Made by a program: the position numbers and the translations under genes. The notes under the pieces were generated by a model that made no database searches, was not told the origin of the DNA, and saw only the letters and a list, made by a program, of their open reading frames with translations. A stretch of DNA of 64,000 nucleotides from Chlamydiales bacterium (lineage in GTDB: Bacteria > Chlamydiota > Chlamydiia > Chlamydiales > Simkaniaceae): assembly GCA_024233395.1 (NCBI GenBank), contig JACKPR010000003.1, forward strand, positions 372,001 through 436,000, given 5' to 3'. Shown here in pieces: positions 7,866 to 17,238 of this stretch; the first letter of the stretch is position 1, and every line of letters starts with the position of its first letter.

Positions 7866-9848
7866 ATGGATAAAAAAACTCTTGGCGATTACTCGATTAT
7901 TAAACAAATTGGACAAGGAACATTAGGAAATGTTTACCTTGCTGAGCATCGTTTTGTGAAACAGCAATACATTCTTAAGGTTCTACCAGAAGAGCTTGCA
8001 ACGGACCGAAATTTTATTCAACGTTTTGAAAAGGATGTTGGAATTTTAGCAAAACTCGACCATCCTCATATCGTTAAAATCCATAATGTTTCCTTTGCAG
8101 AAGGATACTACTTTTTAGTCACTGATTGCATTGTCGATTGTTTTGGGGAAACAACAAATTTAACCCAATATCTCGGAGTCAATAAACAAAGCCTCAATGA
8201 GAATGAAATTTTTGAGTTATTAACGCAAGTTGCTTCAGCCTTAACTTATGCCCACCAGTGTAATTTTGGGGGCGAAACATTAGTCCATCGTGGTTTGAAG
8301 TTGAACAATATCATGATCGGAAAAGGAGAGAGAGGGCTTCATGTCTATCTTTCTGATTTTGGCCTCTCTCATATTGTTGGGGAGGGAGCAATCTTGACAA
8401 GGATGTATAAAGTTCTTGCGGATGTTCTTTCATTAGATCTTTCACAATCTACATTTACAAAACCTGGGGAAGAAAAGTACCTTTCTGGAACTTTTGAATC
8501 GAATAAACTTTCAAAACTGCATGCTTCATTCCTGCAAACCTATCACTTTTTAGCGCCAGAACAAAGAATTTATCGCGAAAGACCGGTGGGACCTAAAGCA
8601 GATATGTACGCTTTTGGAGTTCTTACCTATTTTTTACTTATGTATTCATTTCCCGAAGGGAATTTTCCTCGTCCCTGCGTTGTTAACCCTGACTTTAGGT
8701 TAAATTGGGATCATTTAATTAATGAATGTCTAAAGCCTGATCCGACAAAACGCCCTGATTCTCTTTTACGTCTTTTAGATTCATTAGCAAGCCCACAGGT
8801 TAAAGCTTCTCCAAAAATACGTGAAGACGAAGATGAAATCCTTGATTGGGACGAAGGGGTAGATCTGGGTAAAGAGGAAGTTGAAGATACAGGCGGAGTT
8901 GCGATTGCTACGGAAACTTTAGAAAAAGAGATCACTCCTGCTCAATCGAAAATGCTCCATGAGGTGTCTCGAATGGTGAAAGGGGATGCAAAGCCGGACC
9001 TCAAACCTCAAGAAATTAAAAGGCCAGAGTATGACCCTGATCCTGCCGCAGCTTTTCAAGTGGATAGTACTGTTGCTAGATATGTCCCTAAAGAAGAAGA
9101 AATCAAAAATATTGCCCCTATTCAAACGGAAATGGAATTGATCGAAGAAGGAGAATATTTCCGAGGAAGTGATGAGGGTGGTCGTGATGAAAGGCCCCGT
9201 CATAAGGTTAAGCTTGATAGTTTTGCTCTTGATATTCATCCTGTTACGAATGAGCAATTTGTTCGTTTCTTAGAAGTTATGGGTGGAGAGAAAGATTCGA
9301 ATAACAATGATATTATCCTATTAAAAGAATCGCGCATCCGTCGTCATGGAGGAAAGCTCAGCATAGAATCTGGCTATTCAAAACACCCTGTGATTGGTGT
9401 GACCTGGTATGGAGCGATTGCTTATGCCAAGTGGGTGGGAAAACGTCTCCCTACTGAAGCCGAATGGGAAATTGCTGCAGCCTGCTGTGAAGAACTTCCC
9501 TATACAACTGGAAATACAATAGAACGCTCTCAAGCAAACTTTTTTAGTTCAGATACTACGGCTGTTAAAAGCTATCCACCAAACAAGCTCGGCCTCTATG
9601 ATATGGCAGGGAATGTTTATGAATGGTGTCAAGATTGGTATGATTACAACTACTATGAAGTAGCGATGCAACGTCCTGATAATCCTAAAGGACCTTTACA
9701 GGGGGTCTATCGTGTATTGCGGGGAGGATGTTGGAAAAGCTTAAAAGACGATCTTCGTTGTTCCCATCGCCATCGCAATAATCCAGGTGTCGTGAATCGG
9801 ACATATGGTTTCCGGTGTGCAGCTGATGTCAAAGAAGAAGATACCTAG
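7866..9848 (+). CDS. Ser/Thr kinase-like protein with FGE/sulfatase-modifying domain
   Basis: A 660-residue two-domain protein like chlamydial Pkn1. The kinase domain spans about 8-308: glycine loop GQGTLGNVY, lysine K38 in YILKVL, DFG at 164-166 and APE-like LAPEQR. The catalytic loop reads HRGLKLNN, so the invariant catalytic Asp is Gly143. About 65 residues separate DFG and APE, a long insert. Loss of the Asp suggests a pseudokinase, or one with altered chemistry. A linker rich in acidic residues leads to a formylglycine-generating-enzyme-like domain (about 423-653: GEYFRGSDEGG, RLPTEAEWEIA, LYDMAGNVYEWCQDWY, RVLRGGCW). The active cysteine pair of true FGE is not evident. The 3' end overlaps the phosphatase gene by 23 bp. 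Confidence 0.9.
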   Translation: MDKKTLGDYSIIKQIGQGTLGNVYLAEHRFVKQQYILKVLPEELATDRNFIQRFEKDVGILAKLDHPHIVKIHNVSFAEGYYFLVTDCIVDCFGETTNLTQYLGVNKQSLNENEIFELLTQVASALTYAHQCNFGGETLVHRGLKLNNIMIGKGERGLHVYLSDFGLSHIVGEGAILTRMYKVLADVLSLDLSQSTFTKPGEEKYLSGTFESNKLSKLHASFLQTYHFLAPEQRIYRERPVGPKADMYAFGVLTYFLLMYSFPEGNFPRPCVVNPDFRLNWDHLINECLKPDPTKRPDSLLRLLDSLASPQVKASPKIREDEDEILDWDEGVDLGKEEVEDTGGVAIATETLEKEITPAQSKMLHEVSRMVKGDAKPDLKPQEIKRPEYDPDPAAAFQVDSTVARYVPKEEEIKNIAPIQTEMELIEEGEYFRGSDEGGRDERPRHKVKLDSFALDIHPVTNEQFVRFLEVMGGEKDSNNNDIILLKESRIRRHGGKLSIESGYSKHPVIGVTWYGAIAYAKWVGKRLPTEAEWEIAAACCEELPYTTGNTIERSQANFFSSDTTAVKSYPPNKLGLYDMAGNVYEWCQDWYDYNYYEVAMQRPDNPKGPLQGVYRVLRGGCWKSLKDDLRCSHRHRNNPGVVNRTYGFRCAADVKEEDT

Positions 9849-10311
9849 CCTACTTTTTGTCTGTTCGGGGAATATCTGTCGTTCTCCCGCCCTCAAGGGG
9901 ATGATGGAGCATCTGTTAAAGGAAAAGGGGATTCATGCCTACATAGAAAGTTGTGGTCTTCACGCTACATTTCTAGGGAATCCTCCTGATAGAAAAATGC
10001 AAGTCGCCGGAGAATCTTACGGAATTACTCTTCATGATCGTGCTAAACTTTTTGAGGCGAGCTTTTTTGATCAATTTGATGCTATTTTTTGTGTGACAGT
10101 AGATGTTCGTGCTGCAGTCAAAGCAATGGCTCACACAAAGGAACATCAAAGTAAAATTTTTATCGCTTCCCATTTTTCCGAAAAGTACAAAGATGAAGAG
10201 ATACCCGACCCCTATTTTGGAGGGCAAAAAAGCTTTAAACATGTTTGGGAGCGCGTAGAGGATGCTTGCAAAGGTATTTTAACCCACTTTTTTATTGATC
10301 ATTCCTCTTAA
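9826..10311 (+). CDS. Low-molecular-weight protein tyrosine phosphatase
   Basis: Hydrolyses phosphotyrosine (some members act on phosphoarginine or small phosphoesters). The P-loop is VCSGNICRS, with nucleophile C13 and R19, and the general acid lies in DPYFGG (D128). At 161 residues the length is normal. ATG 9826 (MSKKKIPSLLFV) is preferred over 9805 because the fold begins there. The gene overlaps the kinase/FGE gene by 23 bp, so the two are translated from one mRNA. Start-to-stop context suggests that a kinase-like and a phosphatase activity are linked. Confidence 0.9.
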   Translation: MSKKKIPSLLFVCSGNICRSPALKGMMEHLLKEKGIHAYIESCGLHATFLGNPPDRKMQVAGESYGITLHDRAKLFEASFFDQFDAIFCVTVDVRAAVKAMAHTKEHQSKIFIASHFSEKYKDEEIPDPYFGGQKSFKHVWERVEDACKGILTHFFIDHSS

Positions 10312-10330
10312 CTCCATTATCATCTCGCTC

Positions 10331-11266
10331 ATGAAATTATTACTTTCAAAACCTAGAGGCTTTTGTGCAGGCGTTGTCCGTGCTATAGAAACCGTTGAGC
10401 GGGCGCTGCAAGCATGGGGTGCTCCCATCTATGTGAAGCATCAAATCGTCCATAACCGTCATGTTGTAGAAGACCTCGAAAAGAAAGGGGCAATTTTTAT
10501 CGAAGATCTCGATGAAGTCCCTGAAGGTTCTCGCATTATTTACTCTGCTCATGGAATTCCACCGGCTGTTCGCGATCATGCAAAAAGACGCAAGCTCATT
10601 GAAATCGATGCTTCTTGTGGACTAGTGATACGGGTGCATTCAGCAGCTAAGCGTTATGCAAAGAAGGGATATCATATTCTACTCATTGGACATAAAAAGC
10701 ATGTTGAAGTGATTGGAACAGCAGGGGAAGCTCCAGAAGATACAACCATTATCGAATCTGTTGAGGATGTTGAAAAACTCACATTTCCTCAAGAGCAACG
10801 TCTTTTCTATACGACTCAAACAACTCTTAGCCTCGACGATGTGAAAGAAATTACCGATGCGATTAAGGAGAAGTATCCTCTCATTGAAACATTGCCTAGC
10901 TCATCGATCTGTTATGCAACAACAAATCGGCAACTCGCTCTACGAGAAATTACCCATTCAGTGGATGTAGTTCTTGTTGTCGGCGATCCTACGAGCTCTA
11001 ACTCTAATCGCCTTTGTGAAGTGGCGCGTAAGAGAGGTGTTCCGGGGCATTTGATCAATAGCCCCGATGAAATCGATCCTTCCTGGCTAGAAGGGGTAAA
11101 AGCGATCGGCCTAACAGCTGGCGCTTCAACCCCCGAATCTGTTGTCCAAAAGTGTATTGAACATCTCCGCAGTCTTGGTGTGACCGAAACTGAAGAAGTG
11201 GAATACACAGAAGAAAATGTCTTTTTTGAGCTTCCGAAAGAGGTCTTAGCAACTACTTCTTCATAA
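10331..11266 (+). CDS. ispH: 4-hydroxy-3-methylbut-2-enyl diphosphate reductase
   Basis: Last step of the MEP isoprenoid pathway, reducing HMBPP to IPP and DMAPP with a 4Fe-4S cluster. The three cluster cysteines are C12 (RGFCAGVVRA), C96 (DASCGLVIRVH) and C194 (SSICYATTNRQ). HNRHVVEDLEKKGAIF and GHKKHVEVIGTAGEAP are also present. ATG 10331 begins directly at MKLLLSKPRGFCAG, the usual N-terminus; the in-frame start at 10295 is rejected. The 3' end overlaps the convergent unknown gene by 14 bp. Confidence 0.95.
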   Translation: MKLLLSKPRGFCAGVVRAIETVERALQAWGAPIYVKHQIVHNRHVVEDLEKKGAIFIEDLDEVPEGSRIIYSAHGIPPAVRDHAKRRKLIEIDASCGLVIRVHSAAKRYAKKGYHILLIGHKKHVEVIGTAGEAPEDTTIIESVEDVEKLTFPQEQRLFYTTQTTLSLDDVKEITDAIKEKYPLIETLPSSSICYATTNRQLALREITHSVDVVLVVGDPTSSNSNRLCEVARKRGVPGHLINSPDEIDPSWLEGVKAIGLTAGASTPESVVQKCIEHLRSLGVTETEEVEYTEENVFFELPKEVLATTSS

Positions 11267-11936
11267 TTTCAACAATTTTTGCTTTAACTTGCTCTTTATC
11301 TTTTCCTAATGGTGGCATTTCCGGATAGGAACTTATAAACTCACCATAAGTAGTATGGATAAAATCAATCAGCTGGGAAACGGCTTGTTCGTCTTTGCGT
11401 ATTTGGATGAGCTCCTTAAATTCAGGAGAACTTCCCATATTATCCATTAGATTTTTCAGAAGTTGCGAAAGAATTTCAAATCTCGTGGATTGATTGGATA
11501 CCATTGCAACTCTTTTATAGGATTCTAAGATTGTTGCATTTTCTTTAGCTTGTAAAGGATCGTAAATGACAGGGGGGTGTTCGCTTGGTATATAAACTGT
11601 TGATTCACTCACGTCAGCACCTTCTCTAAAGGTTGTTTTAATAGGTGTAATTTCATCAAGGCGACTTTGTACAACTGGATCTTTTCTTTCATCTCTTGCA
11701 TGAGGAGGGCTTGATGGAGGCGTTGATCTAGAAGAAAAGCGACTAGCAATGAACAGATAGAGAGCATAGAGAAGTCCAAGGACAACGGTTACGATAAGAA
11801 AACGTTTAGCGCCTGTTTTTGCCATACTTGCTATCGTGTCAGGGCGGGGTGGATAAGCTCTACCAAATGTTCTATCTAAAACAGGTTGTACCTGTCTAAA
11901 AGCCTCAGTGCGCTGAACTGGAGGGATAGTTTCCAT
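11253..11936 (-). CDS. Unknown protein with one membrane segment
   Basis: A 227-residue protein from ATG 11936, chosen because GAGGAG lies 9 bases upstream; an in-frame ATG at 11954 has no ribosome site. It has about 40 proline- and arginine-rich residues, a single hydrophobic segment (about 42-62, FLIVTVVLGLLYALYLFIAS), a Ser/Pro linker, and a polar helical C-terminal part (ATILESYKRVAMVSNQSTRF onward). I do not recognise a family. It could be a tail-facing membrane protein or a type III secretion substrate; nothing decides this. Confidence 0.65.
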   Translation of the reverse strand: METIPPVQRTEAFRQVQPVLDRTFGRAYPPRPDTIASMAKTGAKRFLIVTVVLGLLYALYLFIASRFSSRSTPPSSPPHARDERKDPVVQSRLDEITPIKTTFREGADVSESTVYIPSEHPPVIYDPLQAKENATILESYKRVAMVSNQSTRFEILSQLLKNLMDNMGSSPEFKELIQIRKDEQAVSQLIDFIHTTYGEFISSYPEMPPLGKDKEQVKAKIVEIMKK

Positions 11937-12054
11937 TGTTGACTCCTCATGCAAATTGAATCATGAATATCATAGCAAAAGATTGAATTAAATAGTAGAA
12001 GAAGAGATATATCAAAAGTATGGCCCAATCAAATAATAAATTTAGGATAGGTTC

Positions 12055-13929
12055 ATGAAAGAAAAAGCTCAAAAACAGTCGACGATTACTCACATTGATA
12101 AGGGATCGATGCGGCGTATTTTGGGAGTGGGAGATCTTTTTGCTGTTGGGTACGGTGACCTGGGGTCTTCAATTTACTATGCTTTGGGGATTACAACTCT
12201 TTATGCTTTAGGCGCAGCTCCCATTAGCTTAGCGATTGCTGGTCTTGTTTTTGCCTGCACGGCCCTTTCTTATGCGGAACTTTCGGCGATGCTTCGAGAT
12301 GGCGGGGGATCGGCAACGTTTGCTCGTCATGCATTTAATGACTTAATCTCATTTATTGCGGGATGGGGGCTTCTTCTCGACTTTATTGTGACGATTGCAA
12401 TTTCATCTTATTCAATTTCTCCCTACTTGGCTTTTTTCTTTGGAGCTCTCAAGGTCCCTTCGTTTAAAATTGGTTTTACTATTTGTGTGATCGCTATTCT
12501 TTTTGTGATCAATTTTTTTGGGACGAAAAATTCAGCGCGAATGAGTTGGTTTTTGACGACCTTGACACTTTCGACACAAGTTTTAATTATTATTGTTGGG
12601 GCTCTTTGGTTCATTCATTTTCCTGATCTATGGGAACACTTAAAGGTGGGGATTAAAGGGTCTAGCTGGTCGCCATCCTGGCCTGATTTTTGGAAAGGAA
12701 CAGCGATGGCGATGGTTGCCTATACGGGGATTGAGTCAATGGCTCAGCTGGGTGGAGAAGCTAAACACCCTGCAAAAACAGTCCCTAAAGCCATGATGCT
12801 AGCAATGGGAATGCTCCTTTTTGTCTACATCGGGATTGCAATTGTGGCACTTTCTGCTGTGACGCCTCAAGCGTTAAGTACACAGTTTTTAGAAGATCCG
12901 ATTGCAGGGATTGTTTCGAAGCTTCCTTATGGAAGTCGCGTTTTAGGGGGATGGGTCGGACTATTAGCAGCAATTATCCTTTTTGTTGCAGCGAATGCGG
13001 GTCTTATGGGAGCTTCACGTCTTTCGTTTAATATGGGTGAGAACTACCAACTTCCTCGGACTGTTTATCGTCTTCATAAAAAGCATAAAACTCCTTTTGT
13101 ATCTTTAGGGATTTTTGCTGTTCTCGCAATGATTATTGTCATTGCTTCAAGAGGAAAGCTTGCTTTTCTTGCAGATCTCTATAATTTTGGGGCTATGCTT
13201 GCCTTTTTCATGACTCATTTATCCCTCATTTTTCTACGGATTCGTCGTCCCGATATGAAGCGTCCCTTTAGGGTTCCTTTTAACATTAAAATTGGAAAAT
13301 ATTTCATTCCTATCACGGGAATCATTGGAGGGCTTGCAACAGCAGCGACTTGGTGTCTGGTGGTATGGACGAAACCTGATGGACGTTATTTGGGCTTTAC
13401 TTGGTTAATTCTTGGATTGGGGATGTATTTCTACTATCGCCGTCGTGAATCGATTGCTCCAGCCGGAAAAGTTGAAATTCATAAGATCAAAGTTCCTGAG
13501 TTTGAAGCAAAGAAATATAAGCATATCCTTGTCCCTACCCGAGGGGGAAAAGAAACCCAAACGGTTCAAATGGCTTGCGAAATCGCAAAGCTTCATGGAG
13601 CAGATGTTACAGCAGTTCATGTCGTTGAGGTTCCTTTTTCACTTCCTCTAGAGACGCCTCTTCAGCATCGTACAATAGTGGCTGAATCAATTTTAAAGCG
13701 TGCCGAAGCGATCGGGCGTGAGTTTAACGTAAGGATTAATCTTAAAATTGTTCAAGCGCGTACTGTTGACGCAGCGATCCATGAACTGATTGAAAAAGAT
13801 AACTATGATCTTTTAGTCATGGGAGCCCTGATCCCAAGTAGTGGAACTTCTAAGGGGTATGGACCTGTTGTTGAAAGGGTTATAAAAAACTCAAAGTGTC
13901 CCATTTGGATTAGTTGTACAGGGATTTAA
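12055..13929 (+). CDS. APC-family amino acid permease with C-terminal UspA domain
   Basis: A 624-residue fusion. Residues about 20-465 form a twelve-helix amino acid/polyamine permease (GVGDLFAVGYGDLGSSIYYAL at helix 1, AMAMVAYTGIESMAQLGGEAKHP around helix 6). Residues about 487-620 form a universal stress protein domain (YKHILVPTRGGKETQT, ADVTAVHVVEVP, DLLVMGALIPSSG, GPVVERVIKNSKCPIWI) that may bind ATP and gate transport. Permease-Usp fusions are known in other bacteria. The ATG sits in AGGATAGGTTCATG, the recurring repeat-end string, which doubles as its leader. The stop overlaps that of convergent oppA. Confidence 0.88.
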   Translation: MKEKAQKQSTITHIDKGSMRRILGVGDLFAVGYGDLGSSIYYALGITTLYALGAAPISLAIAGLVFACTALSYAELSAMLRDGGGSATFARHAFNDLISFIAGWGLLLDFIVTIAISSYSISPYLAFFFGALKVPSFKIGFTICVIAILFVINFFGTKNSARMSWFLTTLTLSTQVLIIIVGALWFIHFPDLWEHLKVGIKGSSWSPSWPDFWKGTAMAMVAYTGIESMAQLGGEAKHPAKTVPKAMMLAMGMLLFVYIGIAIVALSAVTPQALSTQFLEDPIAGIVSKLPYGSRVLGGWVGLLAAIILFVAANAGLMGASRLSFNMGENYQLPRTVYRLHKKHKTPFVSLGIFAVLAMIIVIASRGKLAFLADLYNFGAMLAFFMTHLSLIFLRIRRPDMKRPFRVPFNIKIGKYFIPITGIIGGLATAATWCLVVWTKPDGRYLGFTWLILGLGMYFYYRRRESIAPAGKVEIHKIKVPEFEAKKYKHILVPTRGGKETQTVQMACEIAKLHGADVTAVHVVEVPFSLPLETPLQHRTIVAESILKRAEAIGREFNVRINLKIVQARTVDAAIHELIEKDNYDLLVMGALIPSSGTSKGYGPVVERVIKNSKCPIWISCTGI

Positions 13930-15536
13930 TCTTTTTCAAAATAGGCTGATTTAAAATCTACAAATTGGAGTTGAGAGAGTTGTTCTCCCTTAAGCTTTGG
14001 ATTTTTTGCATAGCTCTTATTCATGGAACAAATCGGAAGAATTGGCATCTCGTCCATCAAGACTTCCTCTGCTTCAATCAGCAACTTTGATCGTTCTGCC
14101 TTACCTAAGACATGATTGGATTGATGGAGAAGGTCTTTGAATTTTTCATTTTCCCAATTACATCGATTGCACAGATCTTTCTTGTTTTTAAAAATTTGTA
14201 AAACAAATGAGGGGTCTGAAATTGGGGGAATTGCTCCAGTAATTGCAATCATATATTCCCCTTGTTGAATCGTATCAATATACTCATTCCATCCAAAAAC
14301 ACCTCTTAGAGAGACCTTAAAGCCTAAATTCTGTCTCCATTGATCTTGAATTGCTAAGCAAATTTTCTTGGCCCATTCTACTTCAGGCATATAAAGGAGT
14401 TCTATTTCTGGTAAGGATTCCATGGTTTCGCCTACTTCTTCGAGAGCATTCTGAAGAAGCTCTTTTGCTAAATTTAGGTTGTTATCTTCAAAGTAGGGGG
14501 TATTTTTTAATCTAAGAGGAAAGGGGAGCGCAGATAGAGCTGGCTGTGCTGTATTACTAAAAACATTTTCAACAATTGCATCGCGGTCAATGGCATACGA
14601 AAGAGCTTTTCGAAGTTTATTATTATTGAAGGGGTATTTATCGTTGTTAAAAACAAAGAAGTAGACCATACCATCTGGTGCTGTTTCTGTAAGTGTTCGA
14701 TAGGAGCAGTCGTGTGCTATTCTCATGAACGGATCCCCAACCCAGTCCAATGTTCCATTTTCAAATAGTTCAAGCGCTGTTTGATGATGCTGACAGACTA
14801 ATAAATTGATTCCATCTAAATAGACATGCTTTTGGTCCCAATAATGGGGATTCTTAATAAGTTGGATTTCAGAATTAATAGCCCATTTTGACAACATGAA
14901 AGGGCCATTACATACAAACCCAGGTTTCATGCACCATTTAGGGTCTGTTTCTACGATATGTTTTGGAGCGGGATAAAGAAAGGGGCTACAGACAATTTCG
15001 AGAAAGTATTGCGCAGGGTACTCTAACTCGACTACAAGGGTTTTTTCATCTAGAATGGTTATTCCAACCTCTTTACTACTACACTTCCCTCGAAGAAAAT
15101 TTTCAGCATTTTTTATTGGATAAAAGAGTTCGGGAAGTGCTGTGATCGATTTAGATTGGGGATTGATTAACATTTTCCAAGCATATTCAAAATCATAAGC
15201 TGTAACTGGGGTGCCATCACTCCATACTGTATCCTTGAGGTAAAAGGTATAGGTTTTTCCATCTTCAGAAATGTCAACTTTATGTGCGATTGCGGGGGTT
15301 GGAATATCTCCTTCTCCTCTTCGCATTAAGCCTTCGAATACATAGGGGATGACTTGTGATGAATTGACATAGCTCCCTTTATTGCTCGCACAATAATGAA
15401 GGGTAGAAATATCAAAATAGAGTGGAGCTTTAAGAATATTCTTATTCTCAGGCGGTTCAGACTTTGTTTTATGCAAAATGCTAGCTCCAGTGATGATAAC
15501 GATAAGGAAAGTGATTGTTAGAAGTAACTTTTTCAT
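13926..15536 (-). CDS. oppA: Peptide ABC transporter substrate-binding protein
   Basis: A 536-residue family 5 solute-binding protein that captures oligopeptides in the periplasm. The signal sequence is MKKLLLTITFLIVIITGAS, with no lipobox cysteine, so it is probably soluble or kept as a signal anchor. SBP_bac_5 motifs include YVFEGLMRRGEGDIPTPAIA, KDTVWSDGTPVTAYDFEYAW, NGPFMLSKW, KLRKALSYAIDRDAI and the late EAEEVLMDEMPILPI. ATG 15536 is chosen over 15566 because the signal peptide starts there. It lies downstream of oppF on the same strand but separated by the opposite-strand redoxin gene, so it may have its own promoter. Confidence 0.9.
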   Translation of the reverse strand: MKKLLLTITFLIVIITGASILHKTKSEPPENKNILKAPLYFDISTLHYCASNKGSYVNSSQVIPYVFEGLMRRGEGDIPTPAIAHKVDISEDGKTYTFYLKDTVWSDGTPVTAYDFEYAWKMLINPQSKSITALPELFYPIKNAENFLRGKCSSKEVGITILDEKTLVVELEYPAQYFLEIVCSPFLYPAPKHIVETDPKWCMKPGFVCNGPFMLSKWAINSEIQLIKNPHYWDQKHVYLDGINLLVCQHHQTALELFENGTLDWVGDPFMRIAHDCSYRTLTETAPDGMVYFFVFNNDKYPFNNNKLRKALSYAIDRDAIVENVFSNTAQPALSALPFPLRLKNTPYFEDNNLNLAKELLQNALEEVGETMESLPEIELLYMPEVEWAKKICLAIQDQWRQNLGFKVSLRGVFGWNEYIDTIQQGEYMIAITGAIPPISDPSFVLQIFKNKKDLCNRCNWENEKFKDLLHQSNHVLGKAERSKLLIEAEEVLMDEMPILPICSMNKSYAKNPKLKGEQLSQLQFVDFKSAYFEKD

Positions 15537-15725
15537 AATGTGCCATTGAGTTTCTTGGCTTTCCAAGCTTGGTAAAAGGGAATAATTTAAAATAATGTGA
15601 TGTTTTTTTTCAAACTTTTGATTCCTTAATTCGAGATAGGTTTCTTCATTTAAGAAATAGACTTGACAATTTTCCTAATTGTATTGCAAAAATGATCCTT
15701 TTATGAATTTATAAAAGAGACAATT

Positions 15726-16292
15726 ATGGTTGCTATATCGTCAAATATGATTCCGTTAGGAAGCGATGCTTATGATTTTAAACTTATGGACGTTATTACA
15801 GGTAAGTTTAAGACTTTAAAGGAGATTCAATCAGATATTGGAACTGTTGTGATGTTTATCCGTAATCGGTGTCCATATGTCGAACATATTCTTAAGAATT
15901 TGATTGAATTAGCAAAAGAATACCTTCCGAAAGGGATCTCTTTTGTTGCCATAAACTCTAACGATCCAGAAATGTATCCCGATGATACTCCTGAGGAAAT
16001 GAAAAAATTTGCTAAAAAGTTTGACTTTCCGTTCCCTTATCTTGATGATCCTACACAAGTTGCAGCTAGAGGTTTTGGTGCTGTTTGTACTCCAGATTTC
16101 TTTGTCTTTGATAAGGACTTGAAATGTGTTTATCGAGGGCAGTTTGATGATTCCCGCCCTGAAAATGATCATCAAGTCACAGGAAAAAACCTTAAGGAAG
16201 CTTTGGATTGTCTTCTTGCTAATAAGAAGATGACGACTGAACAACATCCTAGTTATGGGTGTCGGATTAAATGGCGGGAGTCTAAGGATTAA
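15726..16292 (+). CDS. Redoxin/AhpC-TSA family thioredoxin-fold protein
   Basis: A 188-residue thioredoxin-fold protein resembling the family with a CNHCPYV active site. Here the motif is RNRCPYVEHI: Arg46 replaces the first cysteine and only C49 remains, so disulfide exchange by the usual CxxC mechanism is not possible. The rest is intact (KGISFVAINSNDP, FPYLDDPTQVAARGFGAVCTPDFFVFD, the cis-Pro region, VYRGQFDDSRP). It may use C49 with another cysteine or glutathione. It lies within the opp cluster on the other strand, and its 3' end overlaps oppF by 11 bp. A TTGACA at 15663-15668 could be its -35 box. Confidence 0.85.
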   Translation: MVAISSNMIPLGSDAYDFKLMDVITGKFKTLKEIQSDIGTVVMFIRNRCPYVEHILKNLIELAKEYLPKGISFVAINSNDPEMYPDDTPEEMKKFAKKFDFPFPYLDDPTQVAARGFGAVCTPDFFVFDKDLKCVYRGQFDDSRPENDHQVTGKNLKEALDCLLANKKMTTEQHPSYGCRIKWRESKD

Positions 16293-17238
16293 TCAGGTGG
16301 CAGGCAACTTGGTGCCCTGGGGAAATTTCTCGAAGAGTGGGTCTTTCTTCAAAACAAATTTTCTTTGCCTTTGAACAACGGGTGCAAAAAACACATCCTT
16401 TAGGGGGGTTGATCGGGCTAGGGACTTCTCCCGTGAGCAAAATACGTGTCCGCTTTTTTTCGATATGAGGATCTGGAATAGGAATCGCTGAAAGAAGACC
16501 TTGAGTATAGGGGTGAAGGGGGTTTTCATAGAGATCATGACTAGGAGCGAGTTCCATTAGATGCCCAAGATACATGACTGCAACACGCGTTGATAAATAC
16601 TTAACCATTGCAAGGTCATGAGAAATAAACAGGTATGTAAGCCCCATTTCTTCTTGAAGGTGTCTGAGTAGATTAACGATTTGCGCTTGAATTGAAACGT
16701 CAAGAGCAGCGATAGGTTCATCACAAACAATGAATCGGGGATTAAGGGCTAAAGCACGTGCAATTCCAATTCTTTGCCTTTGTCCACCGCTAAACTCATG
16801 AGGAAAACGACCAATATACTCCGGGCGGAGTCCTACTAATTCGAGGAGCTGCTGTACACGTTTTTCTCGATCAGGTTTGTTCAAAACATTATGGATGTTT
16901 AAAGGTTCAGCAATGATTTCTCCTGCAGTCATGCGGGGATTTAGAGAAGCGTAAGGGTCTTGAAAAATATACTGCATGTCGTGGCGCAATGATTTGATCG
17001 CTTTTCCCCGGTAGCTCAGAATGCTTTCACCTTTAAAAAGAATATTACCGCTTGTCGGTTCGTAAAGACGCATAAGAGCGCGGGCTAAAGCTGTTTTTCC
17101 ACATCCAGACTCGCCAACAAGACCTAAGGTTTCTTGAGGAAAAATATCTAAGGAAACATCATCAACAGCTCGGAGCGTTTGACCTTTATATGAAAAGTAC
17201 TTTTTAAGGTTTTTAATTTGGACAAGAGGAGGTTTCAT
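16282..17238 (-). CDS. oppF: Oligopeptide ABC transporter ATP-binding protein OppF
   Basis: A 318-residue ATPase energising peptide import. Walker A GESGCGKTALAR, signature FSGGQRQRIGIARAL, Walker B FIVCDEPIAALD, and a C-terminal oligopeptide/dipeptide transporter extension with a cysteine cluster (KGCVFCTRCSKAKKICF) as in OppD/OppF proteins that bind an Fe-S cluster. The start overlaps the end of oppD by 4 bp. It is the last gene of oppBCDF. Confidence 0.93.
   Translation of the reverse strand: MKPPLVQIKNLKKYFSYKGQTLRAVDDVSLDIFPQETLGLVGESGCGKTALARALMRLYEPTSGNILFKGESILSYRGKAIKSLRHDMQYIFQDPYASLNPRMTAGEIIAEPLNIHNVLNKPDREKRVQQLLELVGLRPEYIGRFPHEFSGGQRQRIGIARALALNPRFIVCDEPIAALDVSIQAQIVNLLRHLQEEMGLTYLFISHDLAMVKYLSTRVAVMYLGHLMELAPSHDLYENPLHPYTQGLLSAIPIPDPHIEKKRTRILLTGEVPSPINPPKGCVFCTRCSKAKKICFEERPTLREISPGHQVACHLINP

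Noticed and set aside
8919..9257. Minus-strand open frame of 112 codons inside the kinase/FGE gene
   Set aside because: It lies wholly antisense to a well-supported coding region and has no ribosome site.
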